Assembly: GCA_900475325.1 (NCBI GenBank)
Contig: LS483371.1
Location: 2,046,001 to 2,110,000, forward strand
Direction of reading: 5' to 3'
DNA length: 64,000 nucleotides
From: Paucimonas lemoignei
GTDB lineage: Bacteria; Pseudomonadota; Gammaproteobacteria; Pseudomonadales; Pseudomonadaceae
This document shows, piece by piece, positions 34,444 through 43,854 of the stretch. The position numbers and the translations under genes are program-made. Under the pieces are notes generated by a model. It was not told where the DNA came from. It saw only the letters and a list, made by a program, of their open reading frames with translations, and made no database searches. How positions within the stretch are numbered: the stretch's first letter is position 1; each line of letters opens with the position of its first letter.

Positions 34444-35225
34444 CCACTGCCACAGCGCCCACCGGGGTGAGAACAGCCACTGCGGCGAAGATTTCGTTAA
34501 ACGTGCTGACCATGAACATGCACATGGGCTTCGGGTTTTTCAACCGGCGCTTCATCCTGCCGGAGCTGCGTGATGCCGTACGCAACGTGTCGGCCGATAT
34601 TGTGTTCCTCCAGGAAGTCCACGGCGAACATCAGAACCACGCGCAGCGAGTCAAGGATTGGCCGACCACCTCACAGTACGAATTCCTCGCGGACAGCATG
34701 TGGACCGACTTTGCCTACGGGCGCAATGCGGTCTATCCCCATGGCCATCACGGTAACGCGCTGCTGTCGAAGTACCCGATCATCAGCCACGAAAACCTCG
34801 ACATTTCTATCCACGGCACTGAAGAGCGAGGCCTGCTGCACTGTGTCCTGCAGGTGCCGCATTTCGGTCAGGTGCATGCCATTTGTGTGCACTTGGGCCT
34901 GCGGGAAAGTCACCGCCGCCAGCAGTTGAAGTTATTGGCCGAGTTGCTGGAGCGCCTGCCCGAGTCGGCGCCCGTGATCGTCGCCGGTGACTTCAACGAT
35001 TGGCGCAAGCGGGCGGACGCGTTGCTGGAGGGGACCGGGCTGCATGAGGTGTTCGTAGACCGTTTCGGTGCGCCAGCCAAAAGTTTTCCGGCGCGCTGGC
35101 CACTGCTGTGTCTGGACCGAATTTACGTACGCAACGCAACGACCGACCGGCCCAAAGTGTTGTCCAACCGGCCATGGTCACACCTTTCAGACCATGCACC
35201 CCTGGCAGTTGAGGTGACCTTATGA
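34440..35225 (+). CDS. Endonuclease/exonuclease/phosphatase family protein (YbhP-like)
   Basis: A 261-residue protein with EEP-fold motifs: [19 protein letters not shown] (metal Glu), [10 protein letters not shown] and [14 protein letters not shown] enzymes hydrolyse phosphodiesters of nucleic acids, inositol phosphates or lipids. Its place directly before the cardiolipin synthase matches ybhP in the E. coli ybhP-clsB-ybhN cluster. It starts at TTG: AAGGAG lies 6 bases upstream, and the start overlaps the DUF72 stop by 4 bases, so the call of an unusual start is well supported. Confidence 0.87.
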   Translation: MTTATAPTGVRTATAAKISLNVLTMNMHMGFGFFNRRFILPELRDAVRNVSADIVFLQEVHGEHQNHAQRVKDWPTTSQYEFLADSMWTDFAYGRNAVYPHGHHGNALLSKYPIISHENLDISIHGTEERGLLHCVLQVPHFGQVHAICVHLGLRESHRRQQLKLLAELLERLPESAPVIVAGDFNDWRKRADALLEGTGLHEVFVDRFGAPAKSFPARWPLLCLDRIYVRNATTDRPKVLSNRPWSHLSDHAPLAVEVTL

Positions 35226-36505
35226 ATGATCAGATCAAAAGCCCCGGGCAATGGCGGGAGGGCAATTCGGTTGAATTGCTGATCAATGGCGAAGATTACT
35301 TCAGCCGGGTTTTCGAGTGCATCCGTGCCGCGCGCAAGGAAGTGCTCCTTGAAACCTTCATCATTTTCGAAGACCGCGTCGGTGAGGCCCTGCAGCAGGC
35401 GTTGATCCATGCCGCCAGTAACGGCGTGCGCGTGGTGGTCACAGTCGATGACTACGGCACCAGCGACCTCAGCTCATCCTTTGTCGCCCGCATGCTGGCG
35501 GCCGGTGTGCATATCCAGCTGTTTGACCCGCGGCCACGAGTGATGGGCATGCGCACCAACCTGTTCCGCCGCCTGCATCGCAAGGTCGTGGTGGTGGACG
35601 GCGAGTTGGCGTTCATCGGTGGCATCAATTACAGCGTCGACCACATGAGTGACACCGGGGTAACCGCCAAGCAGGACTACGCCGTGCTGGTGCACGGCCC
35701 GATTGTCGCTGACATCCATCGCTCCAGCATGCGCTTGCTGAGTGACGACGTGCGGGCCAAATTCCCGGCCTTGCGGCTTGAGACCCATCACGCAGGCAGT
35801 GCCCGGATGCTGTTGTGTGAACGTGATAACGACCAGCACACCACCGATATCGAAGAGCAGTATCTGCAGGCGATTCGTAACGCGACGCAGCGGATTACCA
35901 TCGCCAACGCGTATTTTTTCCCCAGTTATCGCTTCCTGCGCGAATTGCGCAATGCGGCGCGACGCGGCGTCAAGGTGACGTTGATTCTGCAGGGCCAGCC
36001 GGACATGCCATTTGTGCGAGTGTGCTCGAGACTGACTTACACCTACCTGCTGCGCGATGGTGTGGTGATCCACGAATACACCCAGCGCGCGTTGCACGGC
36101 AAAGTCGCGCTGATCGACCGGGAATGGTCCACGGTGGGTTCCAGCAACCTGGATCCGCTGAGCCTGGCCCTGAACCTGGAGGCCAATCTGTTCATTCGCG
36201 ATCAACAGCTCAACCAGCACTTGCACGAGCATTTGCGTGATCTGGCGGCCACCCACAGCAAGCAGATCAGCCTCAAGGGTGCTGCGCGTGGCCAGTGGTG
36301 GCGTGCACCGATGATCTTCCTGAGCTTTCACTTTCTGCGCCACTTTCCGGCCATTGCCGGTCTGTTTCCGGCCCATGGCATGCGCCTCAAACCGATCCGC
36401 AGCGCGGATGTCATGCCCGAAGCCAGCGTGGTCGAACGTGAGCACAGCAGCGTCACTCAGGACCTGCAAGCCAGCCTGCAATCGGATCGGGAGAAGTCGT
36501 TATGA
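35222..36505 (+). CDS. clsB: Cardiolipin synthase B
   Basis: A 427-residue phospholipase-D-superfamily enzyme with two HKD motifs, [16 protein letters not shown] (about 119-134) and [20 protein letters not shown] (about 289-308). ClsB (YbhO) makes cardiolipin from two phosphatidylglycerols, and with other head groups also phosphatidylglycerol, at the inner membrane. It lacks the two N-terminal transmembrane helices of ClsA, consistent with ClsB. ATGA overlaps on both sides join it to YbhP-like and YbhN-like genes, the same order as in E. coli. Confidence 0.92.
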   Translation: MNDQIKSPGQWREGNSVELLINGEDYFSRVFECIRAARKEVLLETFIIFEDRVGEALQQALIHAASNGVRVVVTVDDYGTSDLSSSFVARMLAAGVHIQLFDPRPRVMGMRTNLFRRLHRKVVVVDGELAFIGGINYSVDHMSDTGVTAKQDYAVLVHGPIVADIHRSSMRLLSDDVRAKFPALRLETHHAGSARMLLCERDNDQHTTDIEEQYLQAIRNATQRITIANAYFFPSYRFLRELRNAARRGVKVTLILQGQPDMPFVRVCSRLTYTYLLRDGVVIHEYTQRALHGKVALIDREWSTVGSSNLDPLSLALNLEANLFIRDQQLNQHLHEHLRDLAATHSKQISLKGAARGQWWRAPMIFLSFHFLRHFPAIAGLFPAHGMRLKPIRSADVMPEASVVEREHSSVTQDLQASLQSDREKSL

Positions 36506-37491
36506 GTCAGGCTTATGAAGCGGCTTCTGACAAGCCCAGGGATAAAACCAGCAACAAGTGGAAGTGGGCCAAGCGCGCGTTCAACCTGTTCTTTTTTATT
36601 GCGGTGCCCGTGTTGCTGTTTCTGTTGGTCAAGAATCTCGACTGGCAGGAAGTGAAACAGGCGCTGCAGTCCTACAAGTTGAGCACCCTGGTGATTGGCG
36701 TGGTCATCGCCTTGTGCAGTTACCTGACGTACTGCTGTTTCGATGTGTTGGCGCGGTTCTATACCGGGCACAAGCTGGCGATCAAGCAGATCGTGCCCGT
36801 TGCGTTCGTCTGTTACGCGTTCAACCTCAACCTCAGTTCCTGGGTGGGCGGTATCGCCTTGCGTTATCGACTGTATTCCCGGCTGGGGCTTGATGTGCCA
36901 ACTATCACGCGCATCCTGAGCCTTAGCCTGATCACCAACTGGCTGGGTTACATGCTGCTGGCAGGTTTCGTGTTCGCCATGGGTTTTCTGGAGCTACCCA
37001 AGGAGTGGGCAGTGGGCACCACATCCCTGCGTTTGATTGGCGCGGTGCTGTTGTTGCTGTCGTTTGCTTATCTGCTGGCATGCCGGTTTTCCAAGCGTCG
37101 GTCATGGACGATTCGCGATCAGGAAATCACCTTGCCCTCGCTCAAGCAGGCGCTGTTGCAAGCGAGCCTGGGTGCGCTTAATTGGTCGTTGATGGCGTTG
37201 GTGATTTACACCTTGCTGCCCGATAAAGCGTTTTATCCGGCGATTCTGGGTGTGTTGCTGATCAGCAGCATCGCCGGGGTGATCACCCATATCCCGGCTG
37301 GGCTGGGGGTGCTGGAAACGGTGTTCATGACCTTGCTGCAGGATGAGTTTTCCAAGGGCACGCTGTTGGCGGCCTTGATCGGTTACCGGGCGATCTATTT
37401 CCTGCTGCCGCTGACGATTGCGCTGGTGGTTTACCTGGTGCTGGAGAAGCGCAGCAAGAAGATGGGGGAGAGGAATCAGGCCAAGGGTTAG
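36502..37491 (+). CDS. UPF0104 / lysylphosphatidylglycerol synthase-type membrane protein (YbhN-like)
   Basis: A 329-residue integral membrane protein with about eight helices, of the flippase-like domain family (UPF0104) related to the membrane half of MprF. SSWVGGIALRYRLYSRLG and GVITHIPAGLGVLETVF are family signatures. No aminoacyltransferase domain is present, so it may move or organise phospholipids rather than modify them. Last gene of the clsB operon; it ends 15 bases before a long REP array. Confidence 0.87.
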   Translation: MSQAYEAASDKPRDKTSNKWKWAKRAFNLFFFIAVPVLLFLLVKNLDWQEVKQALQSYKLSTLVIGVVIALCSYLTYCCFDVLARFYTGHKLAIKQIVPVAFVCYAFNLNLSSWVGGIALRYRLYSRLGLDVPTITRILSLSLITNWLGYMLLAGFVFAMGFLELPKEWAVGTTSLRLIGAVLLLLSFAYLLACRFSKRRSWTIRDQEITLPSLKQALLQASLGALNWSLMALVIYTLLPDKAFYPAILGVLLISSIAGVITHIPAGLGVLETVFMTLLQDEFSKGTLLAALIGYRAIYFLLPLTIALVVYLVLEKRSKKMGERNQAKG

Positions 37492-37506
37492 CCGTGTCGG
37501 AAACCT

Positions 37507-38123
37507 GTGGGAGCGACCGTGGTGGCGCTCCACCTTGATTGCGAAGGCTGTGTATCTAGCAAAGCAGATGTGTCGGAGGTACCAGCCCCTTCGCAAGCAA
37601 GCTTGCTCCCACCAATCGGTGTCGTCTCTAAAACCGTGGGAGCGAGCTTGCTCGCGAAGGCTATGTATCTGGCATAGCGAATGTGGCGGATGTACTGGCC
37701 CTTTCGCAAGCAAGCTTGCTCCCACTGATTCTGTGAATGTCCTCGAACCTGTGGCTCAGTTCGTGGGAGCGACCGGGGTGGCGCTCCACCTTGCTCGCGA
37801 AGGCTATGTATCTGGCAAAGCAAATGTGGCGGATGTACCGGCCCCTTCGCGAGCAAGGTTGCTCCCACGGATTCTGTGAGTGTCCTCGAACCTGTGGCTC
37901 AGTTCGTGGGAGCGACCGGGGTGGCGCTCCACCTTGCTCGCGAAGGCTATGTATCTAACAAAGCATATGTGCCGTATGTACTGGCCCCTTCGCAAGCAAG
38001 CTTGCTCCCACAAATACGGTGTTTGATGTGAATCCGTGGGAGCAACCGGGGTGGTGCTCCACATTGCTTGCGAAGGCAATGCTCAAATCCGGTAGAAATT
38101 GGCGGATGTTATGGGCCCTTTGT
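37507..38123. repeat. Tandem array of five paired REP units (BIME)
   Basis: Five units begin with GTGGGAGC at 37507, 37636, 37763, 37906 and 38036, a period of 127-143 bases. Each consists of GTGGGAGCGA...TCGCGAAGG, a spacer of about 40 bases (GTATCTGGCAAAGC...), and the inverted partner CCTTCGCAAGC...GCTCCCAC. Units 3 and 4, plus the 35-base linkers ahead of them (GTCCTCGAACCTGTGGCTCA), are nearly identical. Unit 5 has lost the end of its right arm. The array fills the gap between the convergent ybhN-like and chemoreceptor genes. Confidence 0.92.
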
Positions 38124-38129
38124 GTGCAT

Positions 38130-39446
38130 CTAACGCGCTGACTCCTGCGCAAACACCCGCACCGCATTGACCGCATTGTTGGTCCCCTCGCTGATCTTCA
38201 CGATCACTGAACCCGCCTGATCCGCCAGGTCTACGCCTTTGCTGGCGTTGCTGCGGGTGGCGTCCATGCTGGTGATGGCTTGCTGAGTCTCGGTCTGGAT
38301 CACGCCGATCATGTCCGAAACCTCGGCAGTCGAACGGCTGGTCCGGCCTGCAAGTTGCCGGACTTCGTCAGCCACCACCGCGAAACCGCGGCCCTGATCC
38401 CCAGCCCGGGCTGCTTCGATGGCCGCGTTCAGCGCCAGCAGGTTGGTCTGCTCGGCAATGCTGCGGATCGTATTGACGATGGTGGTGATTTGCTCGGAAC
38501 GCTCGCCCAACTGCGCGATGATCCGCGAAGAGTCGTCGATGCTTGACGAGATCTGTCGCATTTCAGTGGCTGCCTGATGGATGACCTGCGTGCCTTGCAC
38601 AGCGACCTTCTGGGTTTCAACCGAGATGTGGTAAGCCTGCGCCGCGCTTTGGGCGTCGCGTTCGTGGCGTTCAATGCGGGCGGTGATGTCTGAAGCGAAT
38701 TTCACGACCTTGAACAGCTTGCCATTGGCGTCGTAGACCGGGTTGTAGCTCGCCTCAAGCCACAAGGTGTTGCCATGCCGACCCATGCGCTTGAACTGGC
38801 CGCTGAAAAATTCACCTTTATTAAGGCGCCGCCAGAAGTCAGCGTATTCAGTGCTGTTGACAAGATCAGGCGGGCACAGGGCGCTGTGGTTCTTGCCAAT
38901 GATTTCGGTCGCGCTGTAGCCCAGCAGGCGCGTAAGGTTATCGTTGGCGCAGAGGATGCGGCCCTCCAGGTCAAACTCGATGACTGCCATGGCTCGGTCC
39001 AGAGCCGTGAGTTTGTTCTTCGCTTCGTTTTCGGCTTCGATTCTGGCGGTGACATCCGTCGCGTATTTGACGATTTTGGATATTTGTCCCGTTGCATCCT
39101 TGATCGGGTTGTAACTGGCCTCCAGCCAGACTCGCTGGCCGCTGGCGGTTAAACGCAAAAACGTGGCCGAAACGAACTCTCCGGCACGCAAGCGTGTCCA
39201 TAGCTGGCTGTATTCAGCGCTGCGGGTGAGTTCGGTGGGGCAGAACAGGGTGTGAGGTTTGCCGATCACGTCTTCAGGACGGTAACCCATGGTCTTGGCA
39301 AAGTTTTCGTTGGCGCTCAGCACGGTGCCCTGAAGGTCGAATTCAATGACTGCCATCGAGCGATCGATAGCGCGTAACAGGCTGGCCTGTTGATCAATGA
39401 TGGTTTGCAGGGCAAGCAGTTCTTTTTTATTAGTCGTGAAGAGCAT
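38130..39446 (-). CDS. Soluble PAS-PAS methyl-accepting chemotaxis protein (BdlA-like)
   Basis: A 438-residue cytoplasmic chemoreceptor. Two PAS domains (about 28-150 and 150-272; repeated [20 protein letters not shown] starts) are followed by a short signalling domain with the conserved hairpin ([20 protein letters not shown], then [18 protein letters not shown]). No transmembrane helices are present. The layout is that of BdlA, which controls biofilm dispersal in P. aeruginosa, and of Aer-like redox sensors; which one it equals is uncertain. Start set at the ATG at 39446; the frame is open 20 codons further. Confidence 0.87.
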   Translation of the reverse strand: MLFTTNKKELLALQTIIDQQASLLRAIDRSMAVIEFDLQGTVLSANENFAKTMGYRPEDVIGKPHTLFCPTELTRSAEYSQLWTRLRAGEFVSATFLRLTASGQRVWLEASYNPIKDATGQISKIVKYATDVTARIEAENEAKNKLTALDRAMAVIEFDLEGRILCANDNLTRLLGYSATEIIGKNHSALCPPDLVNSTEYADFWRRLNKGEFFSGQFKRMGRHGNTLWLEASYNPVYDANGKLFKVVKFASDITARIERHERDAQSAAQAYHISVETQKVAVQGTQVIHQAATEMRQISSSIDDSSRIIAQLGERSEQITTIVNTIRSIAEQTNLLALNAAIEAARAGDQGRGFAVVADEVRQLAGRTSRSTAEVSDMIGVIQTETQQAITSMDATRSNASKGVDLADQAGSVIVKISEGTNNAVNAVRVFAQESAR

Positions 39447-39557
39447 GATGGTTGGCTCGGTAAGGGCAGCAGTAGGTCCCGATCCATGGCCAACAGGGGG
39501 GGGCACCCCTCAAGCGCATCCTTATGCGACAGTGCCATCATATGAGCATTACCTGGC

Positions 39558-39595
39558 CTGTACAACTACTTGTACAGCCATTTATTTTTGTACAA
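39558..39595. promoter_or_regulatory. Cluster of TTGTACA operator half-sites
   Basis: A perfect 8-bp inverted repeat with 4-base spacer, CTGTACAACTACTTGTACAG (39558-39577), is followed 10 bases later by the palindrome TTGTACAA (39588-39595). The cluster lies between the divergent chemoreceptor and Gfo/Idh genes. The sequence type fits GntR-family (FCD) operators, but no such regulator is adjacent. Confidence 0.6.
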
Positions 39596-39674
39596 GTAAA
39601 TGGAACGAATTCGCAACTTGATGGCCTTTAACATCTTGGGCCTGAAAACAACTCGACTGGATAAAGGAGGACAC

Positions 39675-40694
39675 ATGCGTATAGGACTCGTCGGTTACGG
39701 CAAAGGAGGGCGTTACTTTCACGCGCCCTTTATCGCAACGCTGCCACAGGCGACCTTTGTCGGTGTAGTGACCCGTTCTGATGAACGACGCCAGGAACTG
39801 GCGCAAGACCATCCCCACGCGGCAGCGTTCGACAGCCTGGCTGACATGGTCGCTGCCGGTGTTGACGTGGTTTCCATCTCGACGCCCCTGGCCGCCCGCC
39901 CGGCGTTGATTCGTGAGGCGATTGAGCTTGGGGTGGCGGTTGTCAGTGACAAGCCGTTTGCCGCCGATGCCGAACAGGCGCAGGCGCTGGTCGATGCAGC
40001 CGAGCGCAAGGGTGTGCTGTTGAGCGTTTACCAGAATCGACGCTGGGATTCGGATTTCCTGACGGTGCGCAAACTGATTGAGGACGGCGTGCTAGGCGAT
40101 GTGACCCGATTCGAGTCCAGGGTCGAACGCTACTCGCCCCGTTCGGTGGGCAAGACAGCGGGCGGCGGCATGCTGCGTGATCTGGGCAGCCATCTGGTCG
40201 ACCAGGCGCTGCAGCTGTTTGGCCCAGTGGTGCGGGTGTATGCCGAACTGGAGTACCGCAGCGCCGAGCAACCAGTCGATCACGGGTTCTTCCTGGCGCT
40301 GACGCATGCCAACGGGGTGGTTTCACATCTGGTGGGGCATTGCTTGCAAAACCTGCCCGGCCCACGGTTCAGGGTCAGTGGTTCTCTGGGTTCTTACAGT
40401 GTTGAAGGCCTGGACGGTCAGGAAGCCGCCTCACTGGCCGGGCTCAGCCCTGGTTCGGAGGGGGAGCGCTGGGGCGTGGAGCCGCAGGAGCGCTGGGGCC
40501 GATTCGAACAGGGTGAGCAGCGCCAGGAGGTGCCTTCAGTACGGGGTTGCTGGCCCGAGTTTTATCAACAGTTGCAGGACGCCCTGGCCGGTGCTGCCGC
40601 CAATCCGGTGGATCCTCATGATGCCGTGGCGTCTGCAAAGATCCTCGATGCGGCGCGTTTGAGCGCTGAGCAGGGCAAGGTCGTGGTGTTGTAA
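39675..40694 (+). CDS. Gfo/Idh/MocA-family oxidoreductase
   Basis: A 339-residue NAD(P)-dependent enzyme with the N-terminal Rossmann motif IGLVGYGKGGRYFHAPF (3-19) and the family DKP motif in VVSDKPFAAD, followed by the C-terminal alpha/beta substrate domain (VGKTAGGGMLRDLGSHLVDQ, with the conserved Asp/His). Such enzymes oxidise or reduce sugars, inositols or related polyols. AAGGAGG precedes the ATG at 39675 by 4 bases; an in-frame ATG at 39600 lacks a ribosome-binding site and falls beside the operator cluster. Confidence 0.9.
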   Translation: MRIGLVGYGKGGRYFHAPFIATLPQATFVGVVTRSDERRQELAQDHPHAAAFDSLADMVAAGVDVVSISTPLAARPALIREAIELGVAVVSDKPFAADAEQAQALVDAAERKGVLLSVYQNRRWDSDFLTVRKLIEDGVLGDVTRFESRVERYSPRSVGKTAGGGMLRDLGSHLVDQALQLFGPVVRVYAELEYRSAEQPVDHGFFLALTHANGVVSHLVGHCLQNLPGPRFRVSGSLGSYSVEGLDGQEAASLAGLSPGSEGERWGVEPQERWGRFEQGEQRQEVPSVRGCWPEFYQQLQDALAGAAANPVDPHDAVASAKILDAARLSAEQGKVVVL

Positions 40695-40881
40695 ATGAAT
40701 AAGAGTGCCAGTCAATCGGCACTTGTTTAGCAAATAAGTTGCCGACTGCCGAAGGCGGCCTTAGACTGCCGCCCCTCGTAAATTGAGTGCCAGGTGGCGC
40801 TTGGAGACTATGGCGCTTTTACGGCAACGCAGAGCCGCTCCTTAATTCGCCTTAATGCACGTTTTTTTTATAGAGAAATCA

Positions 40882-41286
40882 ATGACAAAGGATAAGTTGC
40901 TGGCCATGCCGGCTGATGACTACATGAATGCCGAGCAGCACGCTTTCTTCGTTGAGCTGTTGCAGGGCATGAAGGTGGAAATCCACGAGCGCATCGAGCA
41001 GAGCCGCATTGCGATCGAAAGCCTGGACACGCCTGCCGATCCTGCCGACGCGGCTTCGGTCGAGGAAGAGCGTCACTGGCTGGTCAACGTGATTGACCGT
41101 GATCAGCGCATGCTTCCCCAGCTCGAAATGGCCTTGTCGCGGATTGCCGATGACAGTTTTGGCTGGTGCGATGACAGCGGCGAGCCTATTGGCCTCAAGC
41201 GTCTGCTGATCAGCCCGACCACCAAGTACTGCATCGAAGCGCAGGAACGTCACGAACAGATCGACAAGCATCAGCGTCAAGCCTGA
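40882..41286 (+). CDS. DksA/TraR-family protein without a complete zinc finger
   Basis: A 134-residue RNA-polymerase secondary-channel protein. A coiled-coil with the acidic tip DPADAASVEEE (D53 and D56, equivalent to DksA D71 and D74) precedes a zinc-finger-like region. Two of the four zinc cysteines are replaced: C96, S99, C117, A120. P. aeruginosa has a zinc-independent DksA2 of similar length and cysteine loss, so this protein may work with ppGpp under zinc shortage, but I see no Zur box or zinc genes nearby. The ATG at 40882 is chosen over an upstream one by similarity of length; the ribosome-binding site is weak. Confidence 0.85.
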   Translation: MTKDKLLAMPADDYMNAEQHAFFVELLQGMKVEIHERIEQSRIAIESLDTPADPADAASVEEERHWLVNVIDRDQRMLPQLEMALSRIADDSFGWCDDSGEPIGLKRLLISPTTKYCIEAQERHEQIDKHQRQA

Positions 41287-41351
41287 TGCATCGGGCAGCG
41301 CGGGGTCATGCCCCGTGCTGTCTGGCTGCTCTATATAAGCGGATTTGAGTC

Positions 41352-43664
41352 TTACAGCATTTCGCGGATGGTCGCCGTCAGCTCGGCGAGCGTGAAGGGC
41401 TTGGTCAACAGCTGCATGCCTTGTTCCAGAAATCCGCCTGCAAGGGCCGCGTTTTCCGCATAGCCAGTCATCAGCAGAACGGGTAGTTGAGGCCGCGACA
41501 GCCGCGCAGCTTCCGCCAGCTGCCGACCGTTCATCCCCGGCAAGCCGATATCGCTGATCAACAGGTCTATCTGCTGGCCGCTGTCGAGTATCGCCAGCCC
41601 TGCCATGCCATCCGCCGCCTGAAGCGTGATGCATTCGAAATCCTGCAGCACTTCCACTACCAGTTCGCGCACTGTCTGTTCGTCCTCGACGACCAGTACC
41701 GTCATGCCGCCCACCGACCGTGTGCTGGCCGGGATGGCCGATGGCTCGAAGCTGGTTTCAACCTGATGATGACGCGGCAGATACAGCTTCACCTGAGTGC
41801 CCTGGCCCGGTGTTGATGCGATGCGCACGTAGCCGTCGGACTGGCGAGCGAAGCCATACACCATGGAAAGTCCCAGACCAGTGCCCTGGCCCAGGGGTTT
41901 GGTGGTGTAGAAGGGTTCGAACGCATGTTGCAGCACGTCGACAGACATGCCACAGCCGGTGTCATTAATGCTGATGCAAATGTAGTCCCCCGGCACGGCT
42001 TGAAGCTTATCGGCGATGGCGTCCTGGGTCAGGGTGGCATTGGCCACGCTGATGGTCAGTTGGCCGTCGTTGCCCATGGCATCCCGGGCGTTGAGCACCA
42101 GATTGAGCAGCGCGCTTTCCAGTTGATGCGGATCGCACAGCGTCAGCCACAGCTGATCGTGGGCAAACAGGTGCATGCGGGTGTTCTCTGGCAGAGAGCG
42201 CCGCAGCATGTCTTCCATGGACAACATCAGCATATTCACGTCCGTGGGACGCGGGTTCAACGGCTGACGCCGGGCGAATGCCAGCAAACGATGGGTAAGC
42301 GTGGCGGCGCGATTGGCCGATTGGGTGGCGGCTGCGATATACCGCTGAGTGTCTTGCGGTTTACCGCTGGCGCTGCGCCGATTGATCATGTCCAGCGAGC
42401 CGATGATCCCGGTCAGCAAGTTATTGAAGTCATGGGCAATGCCCCCCGTCAGTTGCCCGAGCGCTTCCATCTTCTGCGATTGGCGCAAGGCTTCCTGTAT
42501 TGCCTCGCGTTCCCGGGCTTCTTCGCTCAGTCGGGCCAGAGCCTCATCGAGGGCCTGATTGCGTTGCTCGACTTCCGCGCTGAGTTGGCGATTGGCTTCG
42601 TGAAGCACCTCGGCGGCCGCCTGACGCATCTGCAAGGCCTCGGCCAGGGCTTCGGCGCGTTGATGTTCCTCTTCATAAAGGTCGACGCGCACCAGACTGG
42701 AAGTAATCTGCCCGCTGATCAGCTCGATGAAGCTGAGATAGTCGCCGTCCACAGGTCTGTAGGGGTTAAGGCCTACCAGCATGAAGCCATTGAGCAGCAG
42801 GCTATCGGCGCCTTTGAGCGGTGCCATCACCATAATTTTGGGGGGCTGATCCCAGGGGCCGCAAGGCAGGCTGTCGGCGAGGTTTGTCAGGTCATGCAGC
42901 ACCAGCCCATCCACGCCCTCGGACAGGATCTGATTGCTGTTGGGGTGGCCAAGCCGCGCCAACCGGCTAATGACGTCATTGTGGCTTGAGTCAAAACCGC
43001 TCCAATTGGCCAGCCGCGCAGCCCCTTCGGTGTCAATCATGAACGTCAGGGCAAATGGCAAGTCACGGGGCATGCCCGCGAGCGTCTCCTGCAAGTGGCT
43101 GAATACGCTTTGCCGGTCTCGGGTGCTGACCATGCCGCTGGCGACTGTGCGTAACAGCGCCAGGCGTCTTTCGTTCAGCACCCGCTCGGTGTCTTCGATC
43201 ACGGCGCAGAACACGCCTTCAATCGCGCCTTCATCGCCAAGCAGCGGGCTGTAGGAAAAGCTGTGATAGGTCTCTTCCAGATGGTCGCTACGTCGCAGGA
43301 TCAACAGCAGCGACTGATCCCAGGTGGAGACGCCGCGCTGGTAAACCTCGTCGATACGCGGTTTGATTTCCGGCCAGATCTCCGACCACAGCTCGCCCGC
43401 CGGCATGCCCAGTGCGTAGGCGTCTTTCTGGCCGAGGGTAGGCTGATAGGCATCGTTGTAGAAAAAGTGGACCTGCTCGCCCCAACCCAGCCACATGTCA
43501 AACCGTGACGTCAGGAGGATGCGCAGCGCCATCTTCAGTGATTGCGGCCATTGCTCGGCAGGGCCCAGGGGCGTGGATGCCCAATCGTGGGCACGCATGC
43601 GCTGCGCCATCGTGCTATCGCCGATGAAAATGTCCGCATTGGATAAAGAAGATTCAGAGCGCAA
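41352..43664 (-). CDS. Hybrid sensor histidine kinase with receiver domain
   Basis: A 770-residue cytoplasmic kinase. A PAS-like N-terminal domain (about 45-165) and a GAF-like domain (165-330) are followed by a coiled coil (330-400), HisKA with the phosphorylated H411 in GGIAHDFNNLLTG, and HATPase (NLVLNARDAMGNDG, INDTGCGM, GTGLGLSMVYGF). The C-terminal receiver carries phospho-acceptor D705 in LLISDIGLPGM. No transmembrane helix, so the signal is intracellular; PAS-GAF kinases of this build often sense light or redox, but no chromophore cysteine is obvious. No response regulator is adjacent. Confidence 0.9.
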   Translation of the reverse strand: MRSESSLSNADIFIGDSTMAQRMRAHDWASTPLGPAEQWPQSLKMALRILLTSRFDMWLGWGEQVHFFYNDAYQPTLGQKDAYALGMPAGELWSEIWPEIKPRIDEVYQRGVSTWDQSLLLILRRSDHLEETYHSFSYSPLLGDEGAIEGVFCAVIEDTERVLNERRLALLRTVASGMVSTRDRQSVFSHLQETLAGMPRDLPFALTFMIDTEGAARLANWSGFDSSHNDVISRLARLGHPNSNQILSEGVDGLVLHDLTNLADSLPCGPWDQPPKIMVMAPLKGADSLLLNGFMLVGLNPYRPVDGDYLSFIELISGQITSSLVRVDLYEEEHQRAEALAEALQMRQAAAEVLHEANRQLSAEVEQRNQALDEALARLSEEAREREAIQEALRQSQKMEALGQLTGGIAHDFNNLLTGIIGSLDMINRRSASGKPQDTQRYIAAATQSANRAATLTHRLLAFARRQPLNPRPTDVNMLMLSMEDMLRRSLPENTRMHLFAHDQLWLTLCDPHQLESALLNLVLNARDAMGNDGQLTISVANATLTQDAIADKLQAVPGDYICISINDTGCGMSVDVLQHAFEPFYTTKPLGQGTGLGLSMVYGFARQSDGYVRIASTPGQGTQVKLYLPRHHQVETSFEPSAIPASTRSVGGMTVLVVEDEQTVRELVVEVLQDFECITLQAADGMAGLAILDSGQQIDLLISDIGLPGMNGRQLAEAARLSRPQLPVLLMTGYAENAALAGGFLEQGMQLLTKPFTLAELTATIREML

Positions 43665-43854
43665 GGCATCCCTCTACATCGTATTTAATGGGCCGTTTTG
43701 CTATCCGACAGACGTGCCGCACAGGACATGCGACAGAGACCTTGCGCTTGAGTTCGGCCCACTTTCTTTTTACAACTAACGACTCATGGCTAAACGCCTT
43801 TATTCGGCGTTTAATGCAGACAAAATAACGATAAGTACAAATGGGGTAAAGGAC

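Noticed and set aside
37507..38123. The regular repeats as a CRISPR array
   Set aside because: Units are about 130 bases long, internally palindromic REP pairs with near-identical spacers and no cas genes.
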